Shown: positions 6,265-12,387, counted from the stretch's first letter. The stretch: DNA of 12,387 nt from VFJL01 sp043721435 (GCA_043721435.1 JAYSQR010000008.1:1-12387); one strand, 5' to 3'. The notes: a model not told the origin generated them from the letters alone. Program-made: numbers and translations.

Positions 6265-7055
6265 ACCGCAACCGGTGCTTTGATCGGTGGGTACGGGTCG
6301 TAACCTTCCAGTGTGAAATCCGCATAGGTGAAATCGAAAATACTGTTGATTGCCGGATTCAGTTGCATCGTCGGCAGCTTCCTCGGTTCGCGGCTTAACT
6401 GCTCCTGCACCTGATCCAGATGGTTGAGATAGAGATGCGCGTCACCAAAGGTGTGCACGAAATCGCCAGGTTTTAGCCCGCAGACTTGCGCCATCATCAG
6501 CGTCAACAGCGCGTAGGAGGCGATGTTGAACGGCACACCCAGAAAGATATCGGCGCTGCGCTGATAAAGCTGGCATGAGAGTCTGCCGTCGGCGACATAG
6601 AATTGGAAAAAGGCATGGCAGGGCGGCAGTTTCATTTTATCCAGCTCACCCACATTCCAGGCCGAAACGATCATGCGCCGCGAGTCGGGGGTATTCCTGA
6701 TCTGTTCGATCACCTGCGTGATCTGATCGATGTGTCGTCCGTCCACGCCCGGCCAGGAGCGCCACTGGTGCCCATAGATCGGACCCAGATCGCCATTCAC
6801 GCCGGCCCATTCATCCCAGATGGAAACCCCGTTGTCCTTGAGGTACTTGATATTGGTATTGCCTTGCAGGAACCACAGCAATTCATGAATGATGGATTTC
6901 AGATGACATTTTTTGGTGGTAACCAGCGGAAACCCCTCCGACAAATCAAAGCGCATCTGGTAGCCAAATACGGAAAGTGTGCCGGTACCAGTGCGGTCGG
7001 ATTTCTTGTGTCCGTGCTTGCGCACGTATTGCATCAGTTCGAGGTATTGGCGCAT
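6261..7055 (-). CDS. thyA: Thymidylate synthase
   Basis: Methylates dUMP to dTMP using methylene-tetrahydrofolate and produces dihydrofolate, the substrate of the downstream folA. The 264-residue length equals that of E. coli ThyA. Visible motifs are DRTGTGTLSVFG (20-31), the catalytic Cys146 in LPPCHAFFQFYV, QRSADIFLGVPFNIASYA (dUMP phosphate and folate contacts) and HLYLNHLDQ. I start at 7055 because MRQYLELMQYVRKHG matches the family N-terminus; the open frame continues upstream to 7451 but reads through the divergent promoter region and into pepA. Oddly, the 21 nt before the ATG are three heptamer repeats whose transcript is pyrimidine-rich (CCUCC twice) and contains no Shine-Dalgarno sequence. 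thyA and folA form a two-gene operon with a 4-nt overlap. Confidence 0.97.
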   Translation of the reverse strand: MRQYLELMQYVRKHGHKKSDRTGTGTLSVFGYQMRFDLSEGFPLVTTKKCHLKSIIHELLWFLQGNTNIKYLKDNGVSIWDEWAGVNGDLGPIYGHQWRSWPGVDGRHIDQITQVIEQIRNTPDSRRMIVSAWNVGELDKMKLPPCHAFFQFYVADGRLSCQLYQRSADIFLGVPFNIASYALLTLMMAQVCGLKPGDFVHTFGDAHLYLNHLDQVQEQLSREPRKLPTMQLNPAINSIFDFTYADFTLEGYDPYPPIKAPVAV

Positions 7056-7056
7056 G

Positions 7057-7077
7057 GGAGGTCGGAAGTCGGAGGTC
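7057..7077. repeat. Three tandem heptamers at the thyA start
   Basis: GGAGGTC (7057-7063), GGAAGTC (7064-7070) and GGAGGTC (7071-7077) follow each other without gaps on the plus strand. The array ends one base from the thyA start codon (7053-7055). On the thyA transcript it reads as GACCUCC, GACUUCC, GACCUCC, replacing the position where a ribosome-binding site would be expected. Short heptamer arrays of this kind are known in several bacterial groups as expanding simple repeats. Confidence 0.7.
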
Positions 7078-7128
7078 AGCGAGCAGCCTGGGCAAAAAGC
7101 TACATCAAGTAAAATGGCACATGGCGTA

Positions 7129-7134
7129 TATAAT
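7129..7134 (+). promoter_or_regulatory. Putative -10 box of pepA
   Basis: A perfect TATAAT, with no convincing -35 hexamer at 16-18 bp upstream. Transcription would begin near 7141. That leaves 9 nt before the ATG at 7150 and 24 nt before the ATG at 7165, favouring the latter as the pepA start. Confidence 0.4.
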
Positions 7135-7164
7135 GATAACTGATATTTCATGGGACAGCCGCCA

Positions 7165-8640
7165 ATGCTTGCGACACTGACACAGACTGCTTCACCTCTA
7201 AGCCATTCCACCGAGGCAACACACATTCTGGTGATATTGCCGAGATTGGACAAGTCGCCGGATAAATTCCCGGATAAACCCGATTTTCTGGGCAGGGACG
7301 TACTGGAGGCCTTGTTGGCGCGGCGCAAGATGAAGCCGGATGAGATCAGCGAGGCACCGGTGAGTGCCAATCTCAAAAGCGGTGCGTTGTGTGCCTGGGT
7401 CATGCCGGACTTGGGCAAATCCAGATACGAGCAGCAAACCTGCGTGCGCAAAGCCGTGCAATTGCTGCTGGAAGAGAATCCGGCAGAGATACATCTTGCA
7501 GTTTACGGCGATGCCGACCAGAAGCGCGCATTTGCGGAATTGGCGGTGTATGCCGCGTGGATCAACGGTGCACTGCTGCCGTCGCGCAAAACCAGCAAGA
7601 AGAAACCGGGCAGGAAAGCGCTCACCGGAATCGTATTGCATGGGCACAAGAAAGCCGATGGCTTTGAGTTGCTGCGCGCCCAGGCGGAAGGCAACCTGCT
7701 CACGCGTGAATTGACGGTACTGCCGCCGAATGAGCTGACGCCGGGGGCTTATCGCAAACGCGTCAAGAAACTCGCGGCCAGTGAAGGCTGGAAGCACCAG
7801 GAATTTGATCTCAAGGCGTTGCGCAAGATGAGTGCGGGTGCATTTGTCGCAGTGGCTCAGGGCAGCGATCCGGAAGATGCCGCCATCGTGCATTTGCAAC
7901 GACGCGTAAAGGGTGCGAAGAAAACCGTGGCATTGGTGGGCAAGGGTATCTGCTTTGATACCGGCGGTAACAATCTGAAGCCGGCACGCTACATGCATGG
8001 GATGCATGAGGACATGAATGGCTCGGCGGTGGCCTTGGGCATTCTGTTGGCCGCCACCCGTGCCGGTCTGCCGGTGAACATCGATTGCTGGCTCGCCATT
8101 GCGCAGAACCACATCGGCCCCCGTGCCTACAAGCAGAACGATGTCATCACGGCATTGAACGGCACCACCATCGAAATCATGCATACCGATGCCGAGGGGC
8201 GCATGGTGCTGGCGGACACATTGACGCTGGCGGTACAACAGAAACCCGACGTAATGATGGATTTCGCCACGCTGACCGGCAGCATGCACGTGGCGCTGGG
8301 ATCGCGTTACAGCGGCATTTTCAGCAACCGTGATGACCTGGCGCAGCAGGCGCTGGCGGCAGGTAAATCCAGCGGCGAGCGCATCTGGACATTTCCGATG
8401 GATGTTGATTACGAGACGGATCTGGAAAGCAAAATTGCCGACATCAAGCAATGCACCCTGGATGGCGAGGCGGATCACATTCTCGCCGCACGCTTTCTTG
8501 GCCGCTTTGCCGGTGATACGCCGTGGTTGCATATGGATCTCTCCGCCAGCAGCAGCAAAGGCGGGTTGGGCGCAGTAGGCAGCGATGTCACCGGCTTTGG
8601 CGTGGCGTGGGGAATGGAGATGCTGCGGGGCATGTCTTAG
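7165..8640 (+). CDS. pepA: Leucyl aminopeptidase family M17 (PepA-like)
   Basis: Cytosolic di-metal aminopeptidase that removes N-terminal residues from peptides. In the 491-residue form the metal ligands and catalytic residues of the M17 family are all present: Lys260 and Asp265 in GKGICFDTGG, catalytic Lys272 in LKPA, Asp283 in HEDMNGSA, and Asp342, Glu344 and catalytic Arg346 in HTDAEGRMVLAD. The usual Asn of the NTDAEGR motif is His340 here. The N-terminal half is divergent, as is common. GGGACAG (7151-7157 region) precedes the ATG at 7165; an in-frame ATG at 7150 would add five residues but has no ribosome-binding site. The gene is divergent from thyA. E. coli PepA also binds DNA (cer/xer, carAB), but nothing here shows that role. 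A generic M17 peptidase name would be equally safe. Confidence 0.92.
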   Translation: MLATLTQTASPLSHSTEATHILVILPRLDKSPDKFPDKPDFLGRDVLEALLARRKMKPDEISEAPVSANLKSGALCAWVMPDLGKSRYEQQTCVRKAVQLLLEENPAEIHLAVYGDADQKRAFAELAVYAAWINGALLPSRKTSKKKPGRKALTGIVLHGHKKADGFELLRAQAEGNLLTRELTVLPPNELTPGAYRKRVKKLAASEGWKHQEFDLKALRKMSAGAFVAVAQGSDPEDAAIVHLQRRVKGAKKTVALVGKGICFDTGGNNLKPARYMHGMHEDMNGSAVALGILLAATRAGLPVNIDCWLAIAQNHIGPRAYKQNDVITALNGTTIEIMHTDAEGRMVLADTLTLAVQQKPDVMMDFATLTGSMHVALGSRYSGIFSNRDDLAQQALAAGKSSGERIWTFPMDVDYETDLESKIADIKQCTLDGEADHILAARFLGRFAGDTPWLHMDLSASSSKGGLGAVGSDVTGFGVAWGMEMLRGMS

Positions 8641-8648
8641 CCCGGATA

Positions 8649-8657
8649 TGCTAAACT
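8649..8657 (+). promoter_or_regulatory. Possible aroC extended -10 element
   Basis: TGCTAAACT fits an extended -10 (TG, one base, TAAACT) in the 46-nt gap between pepA and aroC, 29 nt before the aroC ATG. No -35 is evident. aroC could equally be read from pepA, since no terminator is visible in the gap. Confidence 0.3.
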
Positions 8658-8686
8658 TGAGGTCTTGATTTTGTGAGAGAAACAGA

Positions 8687-9859
8687 ATGTCCGGCAATAC
8701 CCTCGGCAAGCTTTTTTGCGTCACTTCCTTCGGTGAATCCCACGGCCCCGCGATTGGTTGCGTAGTCGATGGCTGTCCGCCCGGAATGGAATTATCCGTC
8801 GCAGACATTCAGCAGGAACTGGACCGGCGCAAGCCCGGCACTTCGCGCCATGTAACCCAGCGGCGCGAATCCGACACGGTGGAAATCCTCTCCGGCGTGT
8901 TCGAGGGCAAAACCACCGGCACGCCGATTGCGCTATTGATCCGCAACGAAGATCAGCGCAGCAAGGATTACAGCAAGATCATGGACACCTTCCGCCCTGG
9001 GCACGCGGACTACAGCTATTGGCAGAAATACGGCATACGCGACTACCGCGGTGGTGGACGTTCCTCTGCGCGTGAAACTGCGGTGCGGGTGGCAGCGGCG
9101 GCCATCGCCAGGAAATGGCTGAGTGAAAAATACGGCGTGGTGATACACGGCTATCTGGCGCAATTGGGGCCGGTGGAGATTCCATTCAAACAATGGAAGG
9201 TGGTGAATCAGAACCCATTCTTTGCCGCTGATGCCAGTCTGGTGCCGTGCCTTGAAGAATTCATGGACAAGCTGCGCAAATCCGGCGATTCGGTCGGAGC
9301 AAAAATCAGTGTGGTGGCGGAAGGCGTGCCGGTAGGCTGGGGCGAACCGGTATACGACCGGCTGGATGCGGAAATCGCCTATGCGATGATGAGCATCAAT
9401 GCAGTAAAAGGTGTGGAAATTGGGGCGGGGTTTGCCAGCGTCGCGCAGAAAGGCACCGAACATTCCGACGAAATCACTCCCGCAGGCTTCCTCAGCAACA
9501 ACGCCGGCGGCGTATTGGGCGGCATTTCCACCGGCCAGGATATTGTCGTGAATCTTGCCATCAAGCCGACTTCCAGCATCCGCCTGGAGCGGCGCTCGAT
9601 CGACAAGGCGGGCAAGCCGGTAATCGTGGAAACTCACGGCAGACACGACCCCTGTGTCGGCATTCGTGCGACCCCCATTGCCGAAGCAATGCTGGCGCTG
9701 GTGCTGATGGATCATGCGTTACGTCATCGCGCGCAGAACGCCGACGTGGTGTGCAAAACGCCAAAAATTCCTGGCAAAGTCGGCAAGAAAAAATCCGCGC
9801 TATCCAGAGTCAAGGCAAAACCAAAGTCCGCAGAAAACCCGGAACCTGACGAGGCTTGA
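8687..9859 (+). CDS. aroC: Chorismate synthase
   Basis: Converts EPSP to chorismate with reduced FMN, the last shikimate-pathway step before aromatic amino acids, folate and quinones. The 390-residue protein starts SGNTLGKLFCVTSFGESHGP (catalytic His19), and has His106 in RPGHADYSY, the FMN-binding YRGGGRSSARET (120-131) and RHDPCVGIRATPIAEAM (319-335). The ATG at 8687 is preceded by GAGAGA about 9 nt upstream. It is longer than E. coli AroC (361 aa) because of a Lys/Pro-rich tail from about residue 357, which lacks the family's conserved features and looks disordered. The last codons overlap the start of earP (TTGA), suggesting translational coupling to a gene with no pathway relation. Confidence 0.97.
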   Translation: MSGNTLGKLFCVTSFGESHGPAIGCVVDGCPPGMELSVADIQQELDRRKPGTSRHVTQRRESDTVEILSGVFEGKTTGTPIALLIRNEDQRSKDYSKIMDTFRPGHADYSYWQKYGIRDYRGGGRSSARETAVRVAAAAIARKWLSEKYGVVIHGYLAQLGPVEIPFKQWKVVNQNPFFAADASLVPCLEEFMDKLRKSGDSVGAKISVVAEGVPVGWGEPVYDRLDAEIAYAMMSINAVKGVEIGAGFASVAQKGTEHSDEITPAGFLSNNAGGVLGGISTGQDIVVNLAIKPTSSIRLERRSIDKAGKPVIVETHGRHDPCVGIRATPIAEAMLALVLMDHALRHRAQNADVVCKTPKIPGKVGKKKSALSRVKAKPKSAENPEPDEA

Positions 9860-10995
9860 AGCGACGCTGGGATATTTTCTGTAATGTCGTCGACAACTTC
9901 GGCGATATCGGTGTTTGCTGGCGGCTTGCACGCCAGCTGACGCTCGAGCATGGACTGGCAGTAAGGCTGTGGGTGGACGATCTGACCAGCTTCGCCCGCA
10001 TCGCGCCGGATGCTGATCCGGCCTCCGCGCAACAGTGGCTGCGCGGAGTCGAGGTATGCCACTGGCAGCAGCCATTTGCCGGGGTCGAGCCTGCTGACGT
10101 CGTGATCGAAGCATTTGCCTGTCAATTGCCTGAGGCCTATATCGCTGCAATGGCGGTTTTGCCACAGCGCCCGGTGTGGATCAATCTGGAGTATCTCAGC
10201 GCCGAGAACTGGGTGACAGGTTGTCACCGCCTGCCGTCGCCCCACCCGCGCTTACCTCTGGTAAAACATTTTTTCTTTCCGGGTTTTGTACCGGGTACCG
10301 GCGGGCTTCTGCGCGAGCAGGGGTTATTGCCGGCCCGAAGCGCGTTCGATAACGTTGCGCAGTCAGAGTTCTGGCAGCGGTTGGGCGTACCGGCGCGCCG
10401 GGCAGGGGAATTGCGCATTTCCTTGTTCTGCTATGGCAGCGCTCCGCTGCGTGACTTGTTTGCAGCATGGGCCGCCTCGGCCGTGCCCATATCCGTGCTG
10501 CTGCCAGTGCCACAGGGATCAGTCGTTGACGCGGCTGCGGATTTCTTTGGTATCGACTTCCCCGGTGCTGGCGCGGTGTTGCAATCCGGGCAGTTGACGG
10601 TGCGATTGATCCCGTTCTTGGACCAGACCGAATATGACAAGCTGCTGTGGGCCTGCAACATCAATTTTGTGCGTGGGGAAGATTCGTTTGTTCGTGCCCA
10701 GTGGGCGGCACGGCCGTTTGTCTGGCAGATCTACCCGCAAGCGGACAACGCACATCAAGTTAAACTGAATGCCTTCCTCGATCTTTATACCGCAGGGATG
10801 CCGCCGGACATGGCCGCTGCAGTGCATGCCTTATGGCATGGCTGGAATGGCGCTGGCCAGCCTGGCAATATCTGGCCGGCCTTTGCCGCACATCAGGCTG
10901 CATTGGCGCAGCATGGTGAAAAGTGGGTCGAGCAGTTGTGCCGTTTGGGTGATCTGGCATCCAATCTGGTGCGATTTAGCCGGAATCAGATATAA
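9856..10995 (+). CDS. earP: EF-P arginine 32 rhamnosyltransferase (EarP, DUF2331)
   Basis: Transfers L-rhamnose from dTDP-L-rhamnose to Arg32 of elongation factor P, the activating modification found in many beta- and some gammaproteobacteria. The 379-residue protein begins KRRWDIFCNVVDNFGDIGVCWRLARQL; Asp13 and Asp17 fall at the positions of the catalytic aspartates known in this family. The nucleotide-sugar site near the C-terminal half carries NFVRGEDSFVRAQWA, with Glu275. The start must be TTG at 9856: an in-frame stop lies at 9847 and no ATG or GTG occurs before the conserved N-terminus. This TTG overlaps the aroC stop as TTGA. GAGG is only 1 nt away, so initiation probably depends on coupling from aroC. 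Its substrate gene, efp, follows 89 nt downstream. Confidence 0.94.
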   Translation: MKRRWDIFCNVVDNFGDIGVCWRLARQLTLEHGLAVRLWVDDLTSFARIAPDADPASAQQWLRGVEVCHWQQPFAGVEPADVVIEAFACQLPEAYIAAMAVLPQRPVWINLEYLSAENWVTGCHRLPSPHPRLPLVKHFFFPGFVPGTGGLLREQGLLPARSAFDNVAQSEFWQRLGVPARRAGELRISLFCYGSAPLRDLFAAWAASAVPISVLLPVPQGSVVDAAADFFGIDFPGAGAVLQSGQLTVRLIPFLDQTEYDKLLWACNINFVRGEDSFVRAQWAARPFVWQIYPQADNAHQVKLNAFLDLYTAGMPPDMAAAVHALWHGWNGAGQPGNIWPAFAAHQAALAQHGEKWVEQLCRLGDLASNLVRFSRNQI

Positions 10996-10996
10996 T
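10991..10996 (+). promoter_or_regulatory. Putative -10 box of efp
   Basis: A perfect TATAAT overlapping the earP stop codon (10993-10995). No good -35 is visible at the right distance. Transcription would start near 11003 and give efp a leader of about 80 nt, letting it be expressed far above earP. Confidence 0.5.
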
Positions 10997-11014
10997 CTAT
11001 GGTTTTTAAAATTC

Positions 11015-11037
11015 CGGATTGCCAGCAGTGGCATCCG
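11015..11037 (+). promoter_or_regulatory. Stem-loop in the efp leader
   Basis: CGGAT (11015-11019) pairs with ATCCG (11033-11037) and GCCA (11021-11024) with TGGC (11029-11032), with one bulged T at 11020 and a 4-nt loop. No T-run follows, so it is not a terminator. It would lie about 12 nt from the predicted 5' end of the efp mRNA and could stabilise it; the role is inferred. Confidence 0.5.
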
Positions 11038-11084
11038 CTTAGAGCTTAACTCACTGATTAAAAATTAAATTCTTAGGAAGAAAC

Positions 11085-11648
11085 ATGAAAACTGCAATGG
11101 AACTCCGTGCAGGCAACGTCGTGATGGTCGGCAACGATCCGATGGTGGTACAAAAAGCCGAATTCACCAAGTCCGGCCGTAATGCGTCGGTGGTCAAGAT
11201 GAAGCTGAGAAACCTCCTCTCCGATACCACTGCCGAGTCGGTTTACAAAGCCGATGAAAAATTCGACATGGTTGTGCTCGACCGCAAAGATTGTACCTAC
11301 AGCTATTTTGCTGACCCGCTGTATGTATTCATGGATAGCGAGTACAACCAGTTTGAAATCGAAGCAGACAACATGTCCGATGTGATGAACTATCTCATCG
11401 ACGGCATGGAAGATGTCTGCCAGGTGACGTTTTACGACGGCAAGGCAATTTCGGTTGAACTGCCGAACAGTGTCGTGCGCGAAGTGGAATATACCGAGCC
11501 AGCGGTACGCGGCGACACATCCGGCAAGATAATGAAAGCGGCACGTCTGAAGGGCAATGCCTTTCAGGTACAGGTTGCCGGTTTCGTTGAAATCGGCGAC
11601 AAGATCGAGATCGACACCCGCACCAACGAATTCAAGAAGCGTGTTTGA
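11085..11648 (+). CDS. efp: Elongation factor P, arginine-32 type
   Basis: Binds between the P and E sites of stalled ribosomes and promotes peptide-bond formation at consecutive prolines. The 187-residue length is typical. The N-terminal KOW-like domain contains the modification loop TKSGRNASVVKMKL, with Arg32 at the tip in place of the lysine of E. coli-type EF-P; this is exactly the residue that EarP rhamnosylates. Two OB-fold domains follow (about 65-127 and 129-187), the last with GDTSGKIMKAARL and GDKIEIDTRTNEF. AGGAAG at 11075-11080 lies 4 nt before the ATG. A -10 box and a leader stem-loop upstream, and a strong terminator downstream, suggest it can be transcribed alone, while read-through from earP remains possible. 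Confidence 0.98.
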   Translation: MKTAMELRAGNVVMVGNDPMVVQKAEFTKSGRNASVVKMKLRNLLSDTTAESVYKADEKFDMVVLDRKDCTYSYFADPLYVFMDSEYNQFEIEADNMSDVMNYLIDGMEDVCQVTFYDGKAISVELPNSVVREVEYTEPAVRGDTSGKIMKAARLKGNAFQVQVAGFVEIGDKIEIDTRTNEFKKRV

Positions 11649-11662
11649 TCGCTGTTGTCTGC

Positions 11663-11700
11663 AATGAAAAAGGGCAGCCAAGTGGCTGCCCTTTTTCATT
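11663..11700. terminator. Bidirectional intrinsic terminator between efp and the rhodanese gene
   Basis: AATGAAAAAGGGCAGCCA (11663-11680) and its exact complement at 11683-11700 form an 18-bp palindrome around 2 nt. In practice the GC-rich part (AGGGCAGC with GCTGCCCT) is the stem, flanked by A5 and T5 tracts, so it works in both directions. It starts 15 nt after the efp stop and ends 28 nt before the convergent rhodanese stop. Confidence 0.93.
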
Positions 11701-11727
11701 ATGCGGTTCCTTAGGTGCGATGCATGG

Positions 11728-12129
11728 TCACTGTTGCTTCAATCGGGTGCTCCAGTTTTGCCAATGACCAGCCAGATCCTTGATGTTCGTATAGCCTTTC
11801 TCGGCGAGGATCTTCTCTGCAATACCTGCGCGCCTTCCGCTCTGGCAGTACACCACTATCTCACTGGATTTATCTCCCGGTATTTCGCCAAGCCGCCGCT
11901 CCAGTTCATCATGGGACACATTCAGCGCACCTTTAATGTGGCCTGATAAATACTCGCCGGGCGTGCGCACATCAAGGATAACGGGTGCCCTGGATTCCTG
12001 TAATCTTTGAGAGAGTTCGGAGGCGGTGATTGTTCCGACCGAGGGTGTTTCAGCATGGCAGGTAATGCCGAAAAGCAATAACAGAGCTAGCAGGAGAATG
12101 CGAGGAGACGAGGTCAGATTATGCGTCAT
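11728..12129 (-). CDS. Exported single-domain rhodanese-like protein
   Basis: Probable periplasmic sulfurtransferase or thiol-handling protein of unknown partner. The 133-residue protein starts with a signal peptide: a short polar N-terminus with one Arg, then the hydrophobic ILLLALLLLFGI (11-22) and a likely cleavage after TCHA (24-26). The rhodanese domain follows, with ILDVRTPGEYLSGHIKGALN (51-70) and the active-site loop YCQSGRRAG, where Cys95 is the catalytic cysteine. The ATG at 12129 is chosen because it begins the signal peptide; the frame is open upstream but runs into the insertion-sequence end. No Shine-Dalgarno sequence or promoter is visible upstream. The end of an IS200-like element lies only about 20-30 bp before the start codon, so the native control region may have been displaced. 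It is convergent with efp. Confidence 0.87.
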   Translation of the reverse strand: MTHNLTSSPRILLLALLLLFGITCHAETPSVGTITASELSQRLQESRAPVILDVRTPGEYLSGHIKGALNVSHDELERRLGEIPGDKSSEIVVYCQSGRRAGIAEKILAEKGYTNIKDLAGHWQNWSTRLKQQ

Positions 12130-12160
12130 GACGGTGTTTGCTGCTTCTCGGACTAAACAA

Positions 12161-12180
12161 CCACCGGCTAAAGCCGGTGG
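12161..12180. repeat. Subterminal hairpin of the IS200-like right end
   Basis: CCACCGGCT (12161-12169) and AGCCGGTGG (12172-12180) form a perfect 9-bp stem. In this family TnpA recognises such hairpins near each end. A true loop would need the innermost T-A pair to open. No T-run on the tnpA strand makes it a strong terminator. Confidence 0.75.
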
Positions 12181-12206
12181 GTTTGAATTACGCTGAAAGT
12201 CCGGAT

Positions 12207-12228
12207 ACGCGTCGCCTGAACGACGCGT
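12207..12228. repeat. Perfect 8-bp inverted repeat directly after the tnpA stop
   Basis: ACGCGTCG (12207-12214) and CGACGCGT (12221-12228) are perfect inverted repeats around 6 nt, beginning one base after the tnpA stop codon. It is separate from the subterminal hairpin and could protect the tnpA mRNA 3' end or reduce read-through. Function is inferred. Confidence 0.6.
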
Positions 12229-12229
12229 C

Positions 12230-12387
12230 TTAATCGGGTTCCATTTTGAAATCATCGTTCGGTCTCGGCTCAAAGTGATGCTCCAAATACTGCTTTATCA
12301 TTTCTTCCGTCATCTGACCTACCGTGGCACAAAAATACCCTCTCGCCCAAAAATGTCTGCCCCAATACTTCTTTTTCAGATGTGGAA
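12230..12387 (-). CDS. tnpA: IS200/IS605-family Y1 transposase TnpA, C-terminal part (cut by window edge)
   Basis: HUH-type single-strand transposase. Only the last 51 codons are in the window; the start lies beyond 12387. The reading frame gives KYWGRHFWARGYFCATVGQ, then TEEMIKQYLEHHFEP, and ends in KMEPD before TAA at 12230-12232. The WARGYFCATVGQ segment and the following helix with the nucleophilic Tyr are diagnostic for the family. The HUH motif (the two metal-binding histidines) would lie upstream and cannot be checked. Four residues after the Tyr there is His, where the best-studied members have a metal-binding Gln. The frame is intact to its natural stop, so nothing here indicates decay. 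Confidence 0.88.
   Translation of the reverse strand, partial: PHLKKKYWGRHFWARGYFCATVGQMTEEMIKQYLEHHFEPRPNDDFKMEPD

Larger units (their letters stand above)
12150..12387 (-). mobile_element. Right end of an IS200/IS605-family insertion sequence (partial)
   Basis: This segment comprises the C-terminal part of tnpA, a short non-coding tail and a subterminal hairpin. That is the layout of the right end of single-strand-transposing IS200/IS605 elements, which have no terminal inverted repeats and instead carry hairpins. The outer boundary near 12150 is estimated from the hairpin position and could be off by about 10-15 bp. The left end lies outside the window. The element points toward the rhodanese gene on the same strand. 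Confidence 0.75.

Noticed and set aside
7056..7451. N-terminal extension of thyA by 132 residues
   Set aside because: It runs through the divergent promoter and into pepA; the protein starting at 7055 has exactly the family length and N-terminus.
7198..8808. 536-codon open frame on the minus strand opposite pepA
   Set aside because: It lies fully antisense to a well-supported M17 peptidase, crosses into aroC, and has Cys/His/Arg-rich composition with no recognisable domain, as expected for a shadow frame in GC-rich coding DNA.
11701..11946. 81-codon plus-strand ORF downstream of efp
   Set aside because: It starts right after a strong terminator and is antisense to the rhodanese coding region; no supporting motif.
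12130..12273. 48-residue N-terminal extension of the rhodanese
   Set aside because: The extension is the translated right end of the insertion sequence (its NPPALAGG is the hairpin), while a proper signal peptide starts at 12129.

Overview
The window reads as a chromosomal stretch of a betaproteobacterium, most likely from the Nitrosomonadales/Gallionellaceae area. This placement is inference, resting on moderate GC, the protein flavour, and the pairing of an EarP-type arginine rhamnosyltransferase with an EF-P that carries Arg at position 32. No rRNA, tRNA, CRISPR array or phage gene was seen. Most of the window is core housekeeping sequence, and the unusual material lies in the spaces between genes.

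Layout. Positions 45-2240 (minus): metG, with an AT-rich central-to-C-terminal block. Divergent from it, and sharing a compact symmetric promoter region, is apbC/mrp (2352-3440, plus), followed 4 nt later by dcd (3445-4011). A 354-nt stretch follows (4012-4365). It holds a strong sigma70-type promoter (4205-4232), a 21-codon leader ORF with a perfect Shine-Dalgarno sequence (4278-4343), and a short hairpin that covers the Shine-Dalgarno sequence of the next gene. That gene is a fold-III ornithine/lysine decarboxylase (speC, 4366-5541), closed by a strong intrinsic terminator. An approximately 130-bp element with imperfect terminal inverted repeats (5625-5753) separates the terminator from folA (5755-6264, minus). 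folA is translationally coupled to thyA (6261-7055, minus) through a 4-nt ATGA overlap. Three heptamer repeats abut the thyA start codon.

Divergent from thyA are pepA (7165-8640), aroC (8687-9859) and earP (9856-10995, TTG start inside the aroC stop), then efp (11085-11648) with its own TATAAT box and a leader stem-loop. A long bidirectional terminator (11663-11700) separates efp from a convergent exported rhodanese gene (11728-12129, minus). The right end of an IS200/IS605-type insertion sequence, including the last 51 codons of its TnpA, lies just upstream of that rhodanese and runs off the window.

Functional links: thyA, folA and dcd supply and recycle thymidylate precursors. earP and efp form an enzyme-substrate pair for relief of ribosome stalling at polyproline. 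apbC handles Fe-S cluster delivery. aroC completes the shikimate pathway. speC starts polyamine synthesis. The best candidate for something not yet described is the speC leader: a small translated ORF with a mutually exclusive Shine-Dalgarno/anti-Shine-Dalgarno arrangement, placed like the ornithine-sensing SpeFL system of enterobacteria but without visible sequence similarity to it.
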